From: Kribbella sp. VKM Ac-2569
GTDB lineage: Bacteria; Actinomycetota; Actinomycetes; Propionibacteriales; Kribbellaceae
Direction of reading: 5' to 3'
Assembly (NCBI RefSeq): GCF_004216905.1
Contig: NZ_SGXJ01000001.1
Span: 1,984,001-2,048,000 of the forward strand
DNA: 64,000 nucleotides
Positions 9,296-19,388 of the stretch are shown here, one piece after another (the stretch's first letter is position 1; every line of letters starts with the position of its first letter). The notes below the pieces were generated by a model. The model made no database searches. It was not told the origin of the DNA and was given only the letters and a program-made list of their open reading frames with translations. The position numbers and the translations under genes were made by a program.

Positions 9296-10291
9296 GTGTC
9301 TCAGCTGGTCACCGGCGAAGCGGTCGTCCTCCAGGTGCGGATCGCCCGGATGCCGACGCGGGCGCTGGCGTGTGCGATCGACATGGTGTTGCAGGGCATC
9401 GTGCTGACCGTGCTGATCGCGTTGCTGGCCGGTTTCCTGTTCGGGAGCGAGTCCAGTGAGGCGCTGGCGATCGCGCTGATCTTCATCGTCGTACTGCTCG
9501 TGGTGGTCGGCTACCGGGTCGTGATGGAGACGCTCACCCGGGGGCGGACGCTGGGCAAGATGGTGCTCGGGCTGAAGGTGGTGCGCGACGACGGCAGCTC
9601 GATCCGGTTCCGGCACGCGCTGGTGCGGACGCTGATGTGGTTCTTCGTCGACTTCGCGCCGTGGTTCGCGGCCAGCCCCGGGATCGTGGCGAGCCTGATG
9701 AACAAGCAGGGCAAGCGGATCGGGGACATGGTCGCCGGTACGGTCGTCATTCGCGAGCGGCACCAGTCGATGGCGTCGCCGCCGCTGTTCGTCCCCGGCC
9801 ATCTGGTCCAGTGGGCGCAGTCGCTCGAACTGTCCCGGCTGTCCGACGAACTGGCCAACGCGGCCCGTGACTACCTGTCCCGGTACGCCGAGCTCCTCCC
9901 CGGCGCGCAACACGCCCTCGGCGAGGCACTGGCGGCTCGCGTAGCCGCTGTGATCGCACCCACACCGCCGACCCAGATCATCGCGCCCGCCTACCTCTCC
10001 GCCGTCCTCGCCGAACGCCGCCGCCGCGAACTCCAGCGCCTCTCCACCCAACGCCCCACCCAAACCGGCCCCTTCGCCCCCAACCCGTACGCCGCCCCGG
10101 CCGCCCCAGCCCCGTCGTACGCGATCCCCACCGGCCCGTTCACCCCACCAAGCCCGTACGGCGTCCTCCCACCGCCACCCGCCCCAGGCCCATTCGCCCC
10201 GCCCGCCCCACCGTCAGCAACCCGCCCCGCGACGGTGAACGCCCAAGGGTGGGCCGCTCCGGGCAGCAACGAGTCAGGTCGGTGGTCCTGA
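9296..10291 (+). CDS. RDD family membrane protein with proline-rich tail
   Basis: 331-aa protein. The RDD domain covers about residues 10-150, with the family Arg and Asp signature in RIARMPTRALACAIDMVLQ, two to three membrane helices, and the GRTLGKMVLGLKVVRDDGSSI stretch. After residue 165 the protein is cytoplasmic and ends in a Pro/Ala/Tyr-rich tail (from about residue 250). The frame is open from GTG 9269, but GTG 9296 gives VSQLVTGEAVVLQVR, the start seen in relatives, with AGGAG upstream (9279-9283, somewhat far at 12 nt). It diverges from the SpoIIM-like gene. Family function is poorly defined; transport or envelope roles are proposed. Confidence 0.86.
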   Translation: MSQLVTGEAVVLQVRIARMPTRALACAIDMVLQGIVLTVLIALLAGFLFGSESSEALAIALIFIVVLLVVVGYRVVMETLTRGRTLGKMVLGLKVVRDDGSSIRFRHALVRTLMWFFVDFAPWFAASPGIVASLMNKQGKRIGDMVAGTVVIRERHQSMASPPLFVPGHLVQWAQSLELSRLSDELANAARDYLSRYAELLPGAQHALGEALAARVAAVIAPTPPTQIIAPAYLSAVLAERRRRELQRLSTQRPTQTGPFAPNPYAAPAAPAPSYAIPTGPFTPPSPYGVLPPPPAPGPFAPPAPPSATRPATVNAQGWAAPGSNESGRWS

Positions 10292-10301
10292 ACGCAAGCA
10301 A

Positions 10302-10343
10302 AACCCCCTCCAAACGGCCATTTTCGACCGTTTGGAGGGGGTT
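10302..10343. terminator. Bidirectional intrinsic terminator
   Basis: A perfect 16-bp stem (AACCCCCTCCAAACGG, 10302-10317, with its complement at 10328-10343) and a 10-nt loop lie between the convergent RDD and ahcY genes. The A/T ends of the stem allow termination from both sides. Confidence 0.85.
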
Positions 10344-10363
10344 GTGCCTGCGTGGCGGTTCGC

Positions 10364-11800
<1,437 letters not shown>

Positions 11801-11881
11801 GCCGCTCCCCTGAAGACAGTGATTGGTTCGTGCTGAGCCTAGAGCGCCGAGCCACGCGGTTTGATCGCTCCAGGCGCATTT

Positions 11882-11899
11882 TTGACACCGAAATGTCAA
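11882..11899. promoter_or_regulatory. Inverted repeat TTGACA-N6-TGTCAA, possible operator/-35
   Basis: The 6-bp inverted repeat ends 10 bp before the MerR-family start and lies between that gene and ahcY. The left arm is a consensus -35 hexamer, but no good -10 follows before the start codon. It could serve as the MerR protein's operator. Assignment is inference. Confidence 0.5.
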
Positions 11900-11909
11900 G
11901 ATTGATGCT

Positions 11910-12269
11910 ATGCGCATCACCGAGGCCGCTCGCCAGCTGGGTACCACTCCGCGCATGCTGCGCTACCGGGAGGCACTCGGGCTGCTCCCCCGCTCCCGTT
12001 CCGAACACACGGCGCAGCGCCAGTACGACGAACGCGACCTGGCCGCCGTCCAGCTGGCGCTCGATCTCGAACGCCGGTACGACGTGACGCCGGCCGCGCT
12101 CGCCTTCGCGCTGAGAGCCCTCGCCGAACCGTCCGTGGCCGCCGACATCCGCAACCTCGGCTACCGCACCGGCCGCCTCACCGCCCCACCCACCCAGGCG
12201 CAGATCGACCGCGACCGCGCACTCAGGTGGCTGGGACGTTCCGGCGTACTGCCCCCGAAACCGCGTTAA
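11910..12269 (+). CDS. Small MerR-family transcriptional regulator
   Basis: 119-aa protein with a MerR-type winged helix at the N-terminus ([29 protein letters not shown], then [24 protein letters not shown]). It lacks the long coiled coil and effector domain of full-length MerR proteins and has no cysteines for metal binding, so it may act as a minimal, constitutive DNA binder. Its start codon lies next to an inverted repeat, and it diverges from ahcY. Its TAA stop overlaps the stop of the convergent MFS gene (shared TTAA, 12266-12269). Target genes are unknown; ahcY or itself are the nearest candidates. Confidence 0.82.
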   Translation: MRITEAARQLGTTPRMLRYREALGLLPRSRSEHTAQRQYDERDLAAVQLALDLERRYDVTPAALAFALRALAEPSVAADIRNLGYRTGRLTAPPTQAQIDRDRALRWLGRSGVLPPKPR

Positions 12270-13648
12270 CTGCAGACCGCTGCGGGTTTGCGAAGCCGCA
12301 GGGCGAACAGCAACGTCAAGAGGATCCCCGCACCGATCACGAACACGGTGGTACGGATCCCGTCCGCAGCCGCCAGCCGCAGCTCTTCACCAACAAGCCC
12401 CGACGTGTGCGCGTTGGCCACCAGCACCAGTACGGCGAGCCCCACCGACGCACCGATCCCTGAGCTGGTCGACACCAGGCCCGACGCGACCCCCTGCTTC
12501 CGGTCGGACACCCCGGTCGCCGCGGCGATGAACATCATCGTGAACACTGCGCCGTCCCCGATACTCACCAGCACCAGGCCCGGTACGAGCACGACGTACG
12601 ACCCATCGGCCGACAGGCCGAGTCCCAGCACCACCGCTCCGGCAGCTCCGACCGCCAGCGCGGCGAGCAACGTACGACGCAACCCGAAACGCGTTACCGC
12701 CTGCCCAGCGATCGTCGACCCGGCCACGACCACCGCAGTGGGGAGCAGAAAGCCCAAACCGGTCTGCAACGGGTCGTACCCACGCACGTCCTGGAAGTAG
12801 ACGGACAGGAAGTACAGCAGCGACCCGAACGTCGCCATGAACAGGAACGCGATCACCAGCGCCACCACGAGGACCCGGTTCCTCAGCAGGTTCGGTGGAA
12901 CCAGTGGATCCGAACTGCGCCGTTCGATCCTGACGAAGGCCACCAGCAGGACAACCGCGACCGCGGTGGTCCCGACGAGGACGGTCCAGTCGAGCGCCGG
13001 ACCTTGCACCAGCGTGAACACCAGCAAGGTGACCGCGCCGGTCGCTGTCAGCGCCCCTGGCAGGTCGAACAACCGACGTACCTCCGGACGCCCCCGATCG
13101 AGCAGCGGCACGGCCAGGAGCAGCGCCGCACCGACCAGAGGCAGGTTGACGAAGAACACCGCCTCCCAACCGAACAACCGAGTCAGTGCGCCACCGAGCA
13201 GTACGCCGATCACCAGACCGGCCGCCCCGGACCCACCCCAGATGCCCAGTGCGCGGTTCCGATCGCGGCCCTCCACGAACATGGTGTTGATGATCGCCAG
13301 CGTGCTCGGGAACACCAGTGCGCCCCCAAGTCCCTGGACCGCCCGCGCGCTCAACTGCCAGGCCGGTCCGGTCGCCAGACCACCGGCCAGCGACGCAACG
13401 CCGTACAGCGCGAGGCCGGTCATCAGCATCCGCCTCCGCCCGAGCACATCCGCAGCACGACCGCCGAACAGCAGGAAGCCGCTCGAGGCGATCGCGTAGG
13501 CGCTGATCACCGACTGCAGGGTGTGCGCGGAGTATCCGAGCTCGCGCCCGATCTCCGGGAGTGCGACCACGACGATGTACTGATCCAGCGACACGATCAG
13601 CATCGCGAACGACAGCAGCGCAAGCGCCGCGGACTTCTTCCGGTCCAT
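12266..13648 (-). CDS. MFS drug transporter, DHA2-like (14-helix type)
   Basis: 460-aa proton-coupled efflux transporter with about 14 hydrophobic segments. Motif A appears as [14 protein letters not shown], and the start [28 protein letters not shown] has the LDxTIVNVALP-like motif of DHA2 multidrug transporters (here [11 protein letters not shown]). Motif C-like glycine runs occur in [19 protein letters not shown]. It diverges from a TetR gene across an 87-bp region with repeated GAAC/GTTC half sites, the normal layout for a TetR-controlled efflux pump. Substrates are not predictable. Confidence 0.93.
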   Translation of the reverse strand: MDRKKSAALALLSFAMLIVSLDQYIVVVALPEIGRELGYSAHTLQSVISAYAIASSGFLLFGGRAADVLGRRRMLMTGLALYGVASLAGGLATGPAWQLSARAVQGLGGALVFPSTLAIINTMFVEGRDRNRALGIWGGSGAAGLVIGVLLGGALTRLFGWEAVFFVNLPLVGAALLLAVPLLDRGRPEVRRLFDLPGALTATGAVTLLVFTLVQGPALDWTVLVGTTAVAVVLLVAFVRIERRSSDPLVPPNLLRNRVLVVALVIAFLFMATFGSLLYFLSVYFQDVRGYDPLQTGLGFLLPTAVVVAGSTIAGQAVTRFGLRRTLLAALAVGAAGAVVLGLGLSADGSYVVLVPGLVLVSIGDGAVFTMMFIAAATGVSDRKQGVASGLVSTSSGIGASVGLAVLVLVANAHTSGLVGEELRLAAADGIRTTVFVIGAGILLTLLFALRLRKPAAVCS

Positions 13649-13670
13649 GACTCCTCCTCTGGAATAATCC

Positions 13671-13728
13671 GAACTGTACGGGACAGTTCAGATGAACTCA
13701 ACCGTTCAGTTCAGATATTTGCTAGACT
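13671..13728 (+). promoter_or_regulatory. TetR operator region and leaderless -10 element
   Basis: GAACTGT-N5-ACAGTTC (13671-13689) and TGAAC-N6-GTTCA (13693-13708) are adjacent inverted repeats between the divergent MFS and TetR genes. TAGACT (13723-13728) is a good -10 hexamer placed 7 bp before the TetR ATG, so its transcript would start at or next to the start codon (leaderless). Regulator binding is inferred. Confidence 0.65.
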
Positions 13729-13735
13729 CCTGGAC

Positions 13736-14374
13736 ATGGCGAAGTCAGCTCCGCGTGAGCTCACCGGTGACCGGGCGGCGCGCAAACGGGAGGCGATCAT
13801 CCCGGCCGCGCGGGCCGCGTTCGTGCGGGACGGGTTCGATGCCGCGGTGGACTCGATCGCGGCCGAGGCAGGCGTGTCGAAGGTGACCGTCTACAACCAC
13901 TACGGCACCAAGGAAACGCTGTTCATGGCCGTCATCGGCGACGCGCTCGAGGGTGCGCTGGCCGAGGTCATCGCCGGTACGGCGCAGCGCCTGGCGGAGT
14001 CCGACGACCTGCGCGCGGCGCTCAAGTGGACTGCGAGCGCCTGGGTCACCAGCATGACCCAGCCCGACATGCTGGCGCTCCGTCAGCTCGTCACCAGCGA
14101 GGTGCGGCGCTTCCCCGAACTCGGCACCGCGTGGCGCGAGCACGGGCCCGACAGAGCTCGCCCCACCCTCGCGGCTGCCTTCGAGCGCCTGATCGCGGCC
14201 GGCCGTCTGACCATGCCCGACGTGGACACCGCGATCCTCCAGTTGTACGCCCTGGTCCTCTACCCGCACCTGGTCCACAGCACGTACGGCGCCACCCTCG
14301 ACGAGCGCACCACCGGCAAACTCATCGACACCGGTGTCGAGATGTTCCTGCAGTACTACGCGTACCGGGATTAG
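13736..14374 (+). CDS. TetR/AcrR family regulator of the adjacent MFS pump
   Basis: 212-aa repressor. The helix-turn-helix is at about residues 15-60 ([46 protein letters not shown]). The C-terminal part (WTASAWVTSMTQPDMLALRQLVTSEVRRFPELGTAWREHGP) resembles the AefR-like TetR C-terminal domain. The frame is open upstream, but ATG 13736 is the first start after the operator repeats and -10 element. It probably represses itself and the divergent transporter. Its stop codon shares 4 nt with the convergent CDF gene (TTAG, 14371-14374). Confidence 0.92.
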   Translation: MAKSAPRELTGDRAARKREAIIPAARAAFVRDGFDAAVDSIAAEAGVSKVTVYNHYGTKETLFMAVIGDALEGALAEVIAGTAQRLAESDDLRAALKWTASAWVTSMTQPDMLALRQLVTSEVRRFPELGTAWREHGPDRARPTLAAAFERLIAAGRLTMPDVDTAILQLYALVLYPHLVHSTYGATLDERTTGKLIDTGVEMFLQYYAYRD

Positions 14375-15330
14375 TGCGAGGGGGCCTCGGGTACGGCGGG
14401 GCGTTCGTCGGGGACGTGGTTCTCCACGTAGACGTCGGGCTCGAGGTAGATGTGCCGGCTCATCGGCTCGGCCTCGCGGATGGCGCGTTCGGCCGCGTCG
14501 ATGATCTCCGCGACGACGGCCGCGTCGGTGGTCGGCTCGACGCCGAGCTTCGCGGCGACCAGGACCTCCTCGGGACCGAGGTGCAGGGTCTTGATGTGGA
14601 TCAGGCGCTGCACACCCGCGGTGTTCTCGATCGCGGCGACGATCTTCTGCTGCGCCTCGCGGGTCGCGGACTCACCCAGCAGCAGCGACTTCATCTCGAT
14701 CGCCAGGAAGATCGCCACGACGACCAGCAGCACGCCGATCGCCATCGAACCCAGGCCGTCGAACACACCGTTGCCGGTGACAAGCGTCAGCACGACGCCG
14801 ATCAGCGCCAGCACCAGACCGGTGAGCGCCGCGAAGTCCTCCAGCAGGATGACCGGCAGCTCCGGAGCGCGCGCGTTCCGGACGAAACGCACCCACGGAA
14901 CCGGCCCGCGGACCTTGTTCGCCTCGACGATCGCGGTCCGGAACGACAGGGTCTCCATCACGATCGCGGCCACCAGCACCGCGACCGGAACCCACTTCCA
15001 GTGGTCGATGCCGTGCGGGTCGTGCACCTTGTGGTAGCCCTCGTACAGCGCGAAGAGACCACCCACGCTGAACAGCACGATCGACACGATGAACGAGTAG
15101 ACGTACCGCTCCCGGCCGAACCCGAACTGGTGCAACTCGTCGGCCGCCCGCTTGGCCCGCTGGCCGCCGACCAGCAGCAGCACCTGGTTGCCCGCGTCGG
15201 CGAGCGAGTGGATCGCCTCGGCCAGCATCGACGCCGACTGGGTCAGCGCCCAGGCGGCGAACTTGGTGACCGCGATCCCGGTGTTCGCCAGCAAAGCCGC
15301 GACAACGGCCTTGTTCCCGCCACCAGCCAT
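14371..15330 (-). CDS. Cation diffusion facilitator transporter (ZnT9-like)
   Basis: 319-aa membrane protein exporting divalent metal ions (Zn, Fe or Mn) against protons. Six membrane segments; the first metal-site motif is HSLAD (His41, Asp45) in TM2. TM5 carries ILLEDFAALTGLVLALIG, the Glu-Asp variant typical of the SLC30A9/ZnT9 branch in place of HxxxD. The cytoplasmic C-terminal domain contains HIKTLHLGPEEVLVAAKLGVEP. It is the last gene of the minus-strand pmm-manA run, 27 bp after manA. The metal is not determined by the sequence. Confidence 0.9.
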   Translation of the reverse strand: MAGGGNKAVVAALLANTGIAVTKFAAWALTQSASMLAEAIHSLADAGNQVLLLVGGQRAKRAADELHQFGFGRERYVYSFIVSIVLFSVGGLFALYEGYHKVHDPHGIDHWKWVPVAVLVAAIVMETLSFRTAIVEANKVRGPVPWVRFVRNARAPELPVILLEDFAALTGLVLALIGVVLTLVTGNGVFDGLGSMAIGVLLVVVAIFLAIEMKSLLLGESATREAQQKIVAAIENTAGVQRLIHIKTLHLGPEEVLVAAKLGVEPTTDAAVVAEIIDAAERAIREAEPMSRHIYLEPDVYVENHVPDERPAVPEAPSH

Positions 15331-15357
15331 GGTTGTTCGAGTCCTCCGGAAAAGAGT

Positions 15358-16548
15358 TCAGCGTGCGGACACGACGAACGCCGTGCCGGAACCACGCAGG
15401 GTACAGGGTCCTTCGGTTCCCGAGGCGAACGCCGACTGCCCTGCGGACAACGTCACAGCAGATTCTTTGCCGCCGGCATCGATCGCAGCATCGACTGTCC
15501 CGTCGACGCAGCAGACGATCCGCGGCCCGGCGCCGTCCAGCGTGCGCTCGCCTGGGTGCTCGTCCGGCGCCAGATCGACACGGTGCACAGCGAAGTACTC
15601 ACAGCCCGTCTCGTACGTCGCGACGCCGTCGCCGGCCGTGGTCGCGGTGAGCACAGGATCGGCGAGCGGCTCGAAGTCCACCACCGAAACCAGCTCCGGT
15701 ACGTCGACGTGCTTGCTCGTCAGCCCACCGCGCAGCACGTTGTCCGAGTTCGCCATCACCTCGAACCCGAGCCCCCGCAGGTACGCGTGCACGTTCCCGG
15801 CCGGCAGGTACACCGCGTCGAACCGCTGCAACCGCACCCGGTTCAGCAGCAGAGCCGCGAGTACGCCGGGGTCGTCCGGGAAATCCGCGCACAGCCGGGA
15901 CATGGTCTCGCGCTCCAACGCGAACGCGTCACCGGTGTAGGTGTCGATCGCGAACCCCAGCGCGGCGACCAGCGGACGGATCGCGTCCCGGTCACGGCTC
16001 ATGAAATCGGTGAACGCCTCGCGCAGCTTGCCGTTCCGCAGCAGGTCCGTCAGCTCGCCGAATCCAGCGGGTCCGAGGGCGTCGAGCAGCGCGACCGAGC
16101 TCTCCAGCGGCCGGAAACCGACCAGTGCGTCGAACGGCTCGAGCGCGATCAGGATCTCCGGTTTCGGCCAGGCGTCCTTGTAGTTCCGGTCCGCGGCATC
16201 CCGGGGGATCCCGTCCGCCTCGTCCCGCGCGTACCCGTCGATCGCCTGGTCCCGGGACGGGTGCGCCTGGATCGACAACGGCTGCGCGGCCGCGAGCAGC
16301 TTCGCGAGGAACGGGAACCTGCCCTCGAACCGCTCGGCCGTGTCCGCGCCCAGTACCGCGGCCGGGTCGGCGGACACCACGTCGTACAAGGTGTCGCCGT
16401 TCGGCAGCACCGACGGAGCGGACTCGTGTGCGCCCATCCACATCTCGGCCTGCGGCTCGCCGTCCGGCTGCACCCCGAGAAGCTCGGGGAGGGCGGTCAG
16501 CGAACCCCACGCGTAGTCGCGGATCGTGTTCTGGAGTGGGACTACCAC
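15358..16548 (-). CDS. manA: Mannose-6-phosphate isomerase, class I
   Basis: Zinc enzyme interconverting fructose-6-phosphate and mannose-6-phosphate, the entry to GDP-mannose. The 396-aa protein shows the type I cupin metal region: AEMWMGAHESAPS with the first glutamate, LSIQAHPSRDQA with the Gln/His ligands, and PAGNVHAYLRGLGFEVMANSDNVLRGGLTSKHVDVPEL. A GTG at 16548 is the start, overlapping the upstream isomerase-like gene by 7 nt. Orthologue of Rv3255c by position and sequence pattern. It works with the phosphomannomutase two genes upstream and manC at 36-37 kb. Confidence 0.96.
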   Translation of the reverse strand: MVVPLQNTIRDYAWGSLTALPELLGVQPDGEPQAEMWMGAHESAPSVLPNGDTLYDVVSADPAAVLGADTAERFEGRFPFLAKLLAAAQPLSIQAHPSRDQAIDGYARDEADGIPRDAADRNYKDAWPKPEILIALEPFDALVGFRPLESSVALLDALGPAGFGELTDLLRNGKLREAFTDFMSRDRDAIRPLVAALGFAIDTYTGDAFALERETMSRLCADFPDDPGVLAALLLNRVRLQRFDAVYLPAGNVHAYLRGLGFEVMANSDNVLRGGLTSKHVDVPELVSVVDFEPLADPVLTATTAGDGVATYETGCEYFAVHRVDLAPDEHPGERTLDGAGPRIVCCVDGTVDAAIDAGGKESAVTLSAGQSAFASGTEGPCTLRGSGTAFVVSAR

Positions 16549-17618
16549 GCTGGGTCCTCCGAAGGAATCCCTGGCTCGGTCGGGTCGTCGCCGGTCGCCG
16601 TACCGTAGCGGCCGAGGCCGATCCCGAGGTACGCCGCGGCGTACCGGCCGTGCTGGGTCAGGGCGGCGTACCGGGCGATGTCCGTGCCGTTGGCCTGCGT
16701 CACCGTATGGACGCGGACGTCGTGCGCCTGCGCCTTCTCCTCCAGCTTGCGGCGGTTCTCGGCGACACCCGGGTCGTCCACACCGTCGTCCAGGATGATC
16801 AGAGCCGGCCGCAGCTCCTCCGCCTTGTCGAACGGGTCCGCGAACAGGTCCCGCGGCGGCTGGTTGAGCACCGGCAGCAGGTGACCGGCGTCAGCGGCCA
16901 GAGCGGGACGACCGCTCGCCAGCCGCAGTGCCTCGACCACACGCCGTGCTGCCCGTGCTGCGAGCACCGAACCGCCCCACACCAGTGGCAACGCGTCCGC
17001 GAGCACCAGCGCGAGGTCCTTGGCCTGGTTCGCCGTGGCGTCCTTGTTGGGCGAGCACTCGATCGCTACCTCGTCCAGCATCGACGCGACCGACTTGTGG
17101 TCCACCTCCGGCCCCAGCTCCATCTGGTGCAGCGCCTGCAGTACGGCGACCGCGGACGCCAGCTGGTCGTCCGACTGGGACGGCAGCCGGATAGCGTGCC
17201 GCAGACCGGCCGAGGCGATCGCTACGGGTGAGTCCTCCGGCGCGGCCACCATCAACCCGCAACCACGTCGTACCGCTTCGCCTGCGGCCGAGACCGCGTC
17301 GAGGTCCTCGGAAGCACCGGCGAGTACGACGACCAGGTCGAGCGGACCTGCCCAGCCGGGCAGCCCCGGACCGGGCCAGGCGAGGAACGGAACCGGGCAG
17401 ACCGGCTCCAGCACGGCCCGGACCAGCCGGGCGTCCAGTCCGGCCGCCACCACAGCGCGGGGGCGGAAGCCGTCGGACTCGACCTTGGCCAGCACGTCCT
17501 CGGACGCTTCCAGCTCGGCGCGGACCCGGGCCCCGGCCATCGCGAGCCGTCGCAGCAGGTGGTCCGCCGCCCGGAGTGCGGCCGGATCGTCCAGCCGGGT
17601 GTCGTCGAAGACGCTCAT
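16542..17618 (-). CDS. SIS-domain phosphosugar isomerase-like protein (Rv3256c type)
   Basis: 358-aa protein between phosphomannomutase and manA. It resembles the bifunctional phosphoglucose/phosphomannose isomerase family: an N-terminal SIS-like Rossmann fold (PLDLVVVLAGASEDLDAVSAAGEAVRRGCGLMVAAPEDSPVA) and a C-terminal half with HKSVASMLDEVAIECSPNKDATANQAKDLALVLADALPLVWGG. I cannot identify the isomerase active-site residues with confidence, so catalysis is not assured; a regulatory or structural role with ManA is possible. It is conserved in this position in mycobacteria (Rv3256c). The gap to the Trm112 gene is 10 bp, so it is in the same transcript. Confidence 0.82.
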   Translation of the reverse strand: MSVFDDTRLDDPAALRAADHLLRRLAMAGARVRAELEASEDVLAKVESDGFRPRAVVAAGLDARLVRAVLEPVCPVPFLAWPGPGLPGWAGPLDLVVVLAGASEDLDAVSAAGEAVRRGCGLMVAAPEDSPVAIASAGLRHAIRLPSQSDDQLASAVAVLQALHQMELGPEVDHKSVASMLDEVAIECSPNKDATANQAKDLALVLADALPLVWGGSVLAARAARRVVEALRLASGRPALAADAGHLLPVLNQPPRDLFADPFDKAEELRPALIILDDGVDDPGVAENRRKLEEKAQAHDVRVHTVTQANGTDIARYAALTQHGRYAAAYLGIGLGRYGTATGDDPTEPGIPSEDPAW

Positions 17619-17628
17619 CGGCTCTCCG

Positions 17629-17832
17629 TCAGCTCTCGGTCGCAGCGGTTTCCCGGGTGTCCCGGGCCTCGTCGATCAGCAGCACCGGGATGTCGTCACG
17701 CACCGGGTACGCCAGCCCGCAGGCGGCGTTGGTGCAGATCAGCTCGTTCGCCTCGTCGTCCACGCGGAACTCCGAGCGGCACTTCGGGCAGACCAGGATG
17801 CTCAGCAGGTCCGGGTCCAGATTGACTGCCAT
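17629..17832 (-). CDS. Trm112-family zinc-ribbon protein
   Basis: 67-aa protein with two zinc knuckles: CPKC (Cys15, Cys18) and CTNAAC (Cys33, Cys38), and the YPVRDDIPVLLIDEA end typical of Trm112/UPF0434. In eukaryotes Trm112 activates methyltransferases, and bacterial members are thought to partner with or stabilise enzymes; the partner here is unknown. The ATG directly follows the phosphomannomutase stop (TGA then ATG), so translation is probably coupled. Confidence 0.9.
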   Translation of the reverse strand: MAVNLDPDLLSILVCPKCRSEFRVDDEANELICTNAACGLAYPVRDDIPVLLIDEARDTRETAATES

Positions 17833-19218
17833 TCAGTTCTCCTCCACCGATGCGCCGGTGATCAGGGCCAGTACTTCGTCGCGGACGCGTTCCATCTCCG
17901 GCCGGTCCGCCGCCTCGACGTTCAGCCGCAGCAACGGCTCCGTGTTCGACGCACGGACGTTGAACCACCACTGTCCCGCCGACACGGTCAACCCGTCCAG
18001 ATGGTCGACGGTCACGCCCTCGACGCCAGAATACGTATCTTCGATCGCCGCGACGGTCGCCGCCGCGTCCTCGACCTTGTTGTTGATCTCGCCGGACGCG
18101 ACGTACCGCTCGAACTCGGCGAACAGTTCGCTGGCCGGCCTGTCCTGCTCGCCCAGCGCGGCGAGGACGTGCAGCGCGGCCAGCATGCCGGTGTCGGCGC
18201 GCCAGAAGTCGCGGAAGTAGTAGTGCGCGGAGTGCTCGCCGCCGAACACCGCGTCGGTCTCGGCCATCTTCTGCTTGATGTACGAGTGGCCGACGCGTGC
18301 GCGGACCGGCGTACCGCCGTGCTCGGTGATCAGCTCCGGGACGGCCTTCGACGTGATCAGGTTGTGGATGACGGCCGAACCAGGATGCTTCGCGAGCTCC
18401 CGTACGGCGACCGCGCCGGTGATCGCGCTCGGTGAGATCGGGTCGCCCTTCTCGTCCACCACGAAGCAGCGGTCCGCGTCGCCGTCGAAGGCGAGGCCGA
18501 GGTCGGCGCCGGTCTCGCGGACCTTGGCCTGCAGGTCGACCAGGTTCTTCGGGTCGAGCGGGTTGGCCTCGTGGTTCGGGAAGCTGCCGTCGAGCTCGAA
18601 GTACATCGGGACGATCGTCACCGGGCCCTCGGAGAACACGGCCGGGACGGTGTGGCCGCCCATGCCGTTGCCGGCGTCGACGACCACGGTCAGCGGCCGG
18701 ATACCGCTCAGGTCGACCAGGTGATGCAGGTGGTCGGCGTACGCGGTCAGAAGGTCCTTGTGGGTGACGTGGCCCGGGGCGGAGGCGGTCGCCGGGCCCT
18801 CGGTCAGGGCCTTGGCGACCAGGTCGGCGATGTCGCGCAGCCCCGAGTCGGAGCCGACCGGGGCAGCGCCCGCGCGGCACATCTTGATGCCGTTGTACTG
18901 CGCCGGGTTGTGGCTGGCGGTGAACATCGCGCCGGGCAGGTCGAGCCGCCCGGAAGCGAAGTACAGCTGGTCGGTGGACGCGAGGCCGATGTCGATCACG
19001 TCCGCGCCGGTGCTGGCCACGCCCTCGGCGAACGCGGCCGCCAGCGCCGGGCTGGACGGCCGCATGTCGTACCCGATGACGACCGCGCCAGGCCCGCCGA
19101 GCACGTCCAGGACCTCGACGAACGCAGCCCCGGTCGCCCGGGCCACCGACTCGTCCAACTGGTCCGGCACAACCCCCCGGACGTCATAAGCCTTGAAGAT
19201 CCCCGCAACATCAACCAT
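17833..19218 (-). CDS. manB: Phosphomannomutase/phosphoglucomutase
   Basis: 461-aa alpha-D-phosphohexomutase that turns mannose-6-phosphate into mannose-1-phosphate (and often the glucose pair). Domain 1 carries the phosphoserine loop TASHNPAQYNG (Ser102). Domain 2 has the Mg site DGDADR (Asp245, Asp247, Asp249). Domain 3 has the sugar loop GGEHSAHYYF, and domain 4 the phosphate loop RASNTEPLLRLNVEA. All key elements are intact. It is first in a minus-strand operon with Trm112, the SIS-like protein, manA and the CDF transporter. Orthologue of M. tuberculosis Rv3257c. Confidence 0.96.
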   Translation of the reverse strand: MVDVAGIFKAYDVRGVVPDQLDESVARATGAAFVEVLDVLGGPGAVVIGYDMRPSSPALAAAFAEGVASTGADVIDIGLASTDQLYFASGRLDLPGAMFTASHNPAQYNGIKMCRAGAAPVGSDSGLRDIADLVAKALTEGPATASAPGHVTHKDLLTAYADHLHHLVDLSGIRPLTVVVDAGNGMGGHTVPAVFSEGPVTIVPMYFELDGSFPNHEANPLDPKNLVDLQAKVRETGADLGLAFDGDADRCFVVDEKGDPISPSAITGAVAVRELAKHPGSAVIHNLITSKAVPELITEHGGTPVRARVGHSYIKQKMAETDAVFGGEHSAHYYFRDFWRADTGMLAALHVLAALGEQDRPASELFAEFERYVASGEINNKVEDAAATVAAIEDTYSGVEGVTVDHLDGLTVSAGQWWFNVRASNTEPLLRLNVEAADRPEMERVRDEVLALITGASVEEN

Positions 19219-19388
19219 GCACGGACCCTATCCGGCCCACCGACCAACCCGTATCTCAGCCTCGATCCCCGCACCGCAGGCAACAACTGGGCATCGTTGT
19301 CAGCCGGCGTCCTGACGCTGCACCTCTGGTTTCGTATGTTCGGTCCTTGGTCACCGAGCGGCGTGGCCTGGCGGCTGGGGGGTGGCCA

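Noticed and set aside
11801..11881. Possible SAH riboswitch upstream of ahcY
   Set aside because: The leader is short and I could not recognise the conserved SAH riboswitch core.
14026..16608. 860-aa plus-strand frame covering CDF and manA regions
   Set aside because: Runs through two well-defined minus-strand genes and the TetR gene in a wrong frame; Arg/His/Asp-rich shadow.
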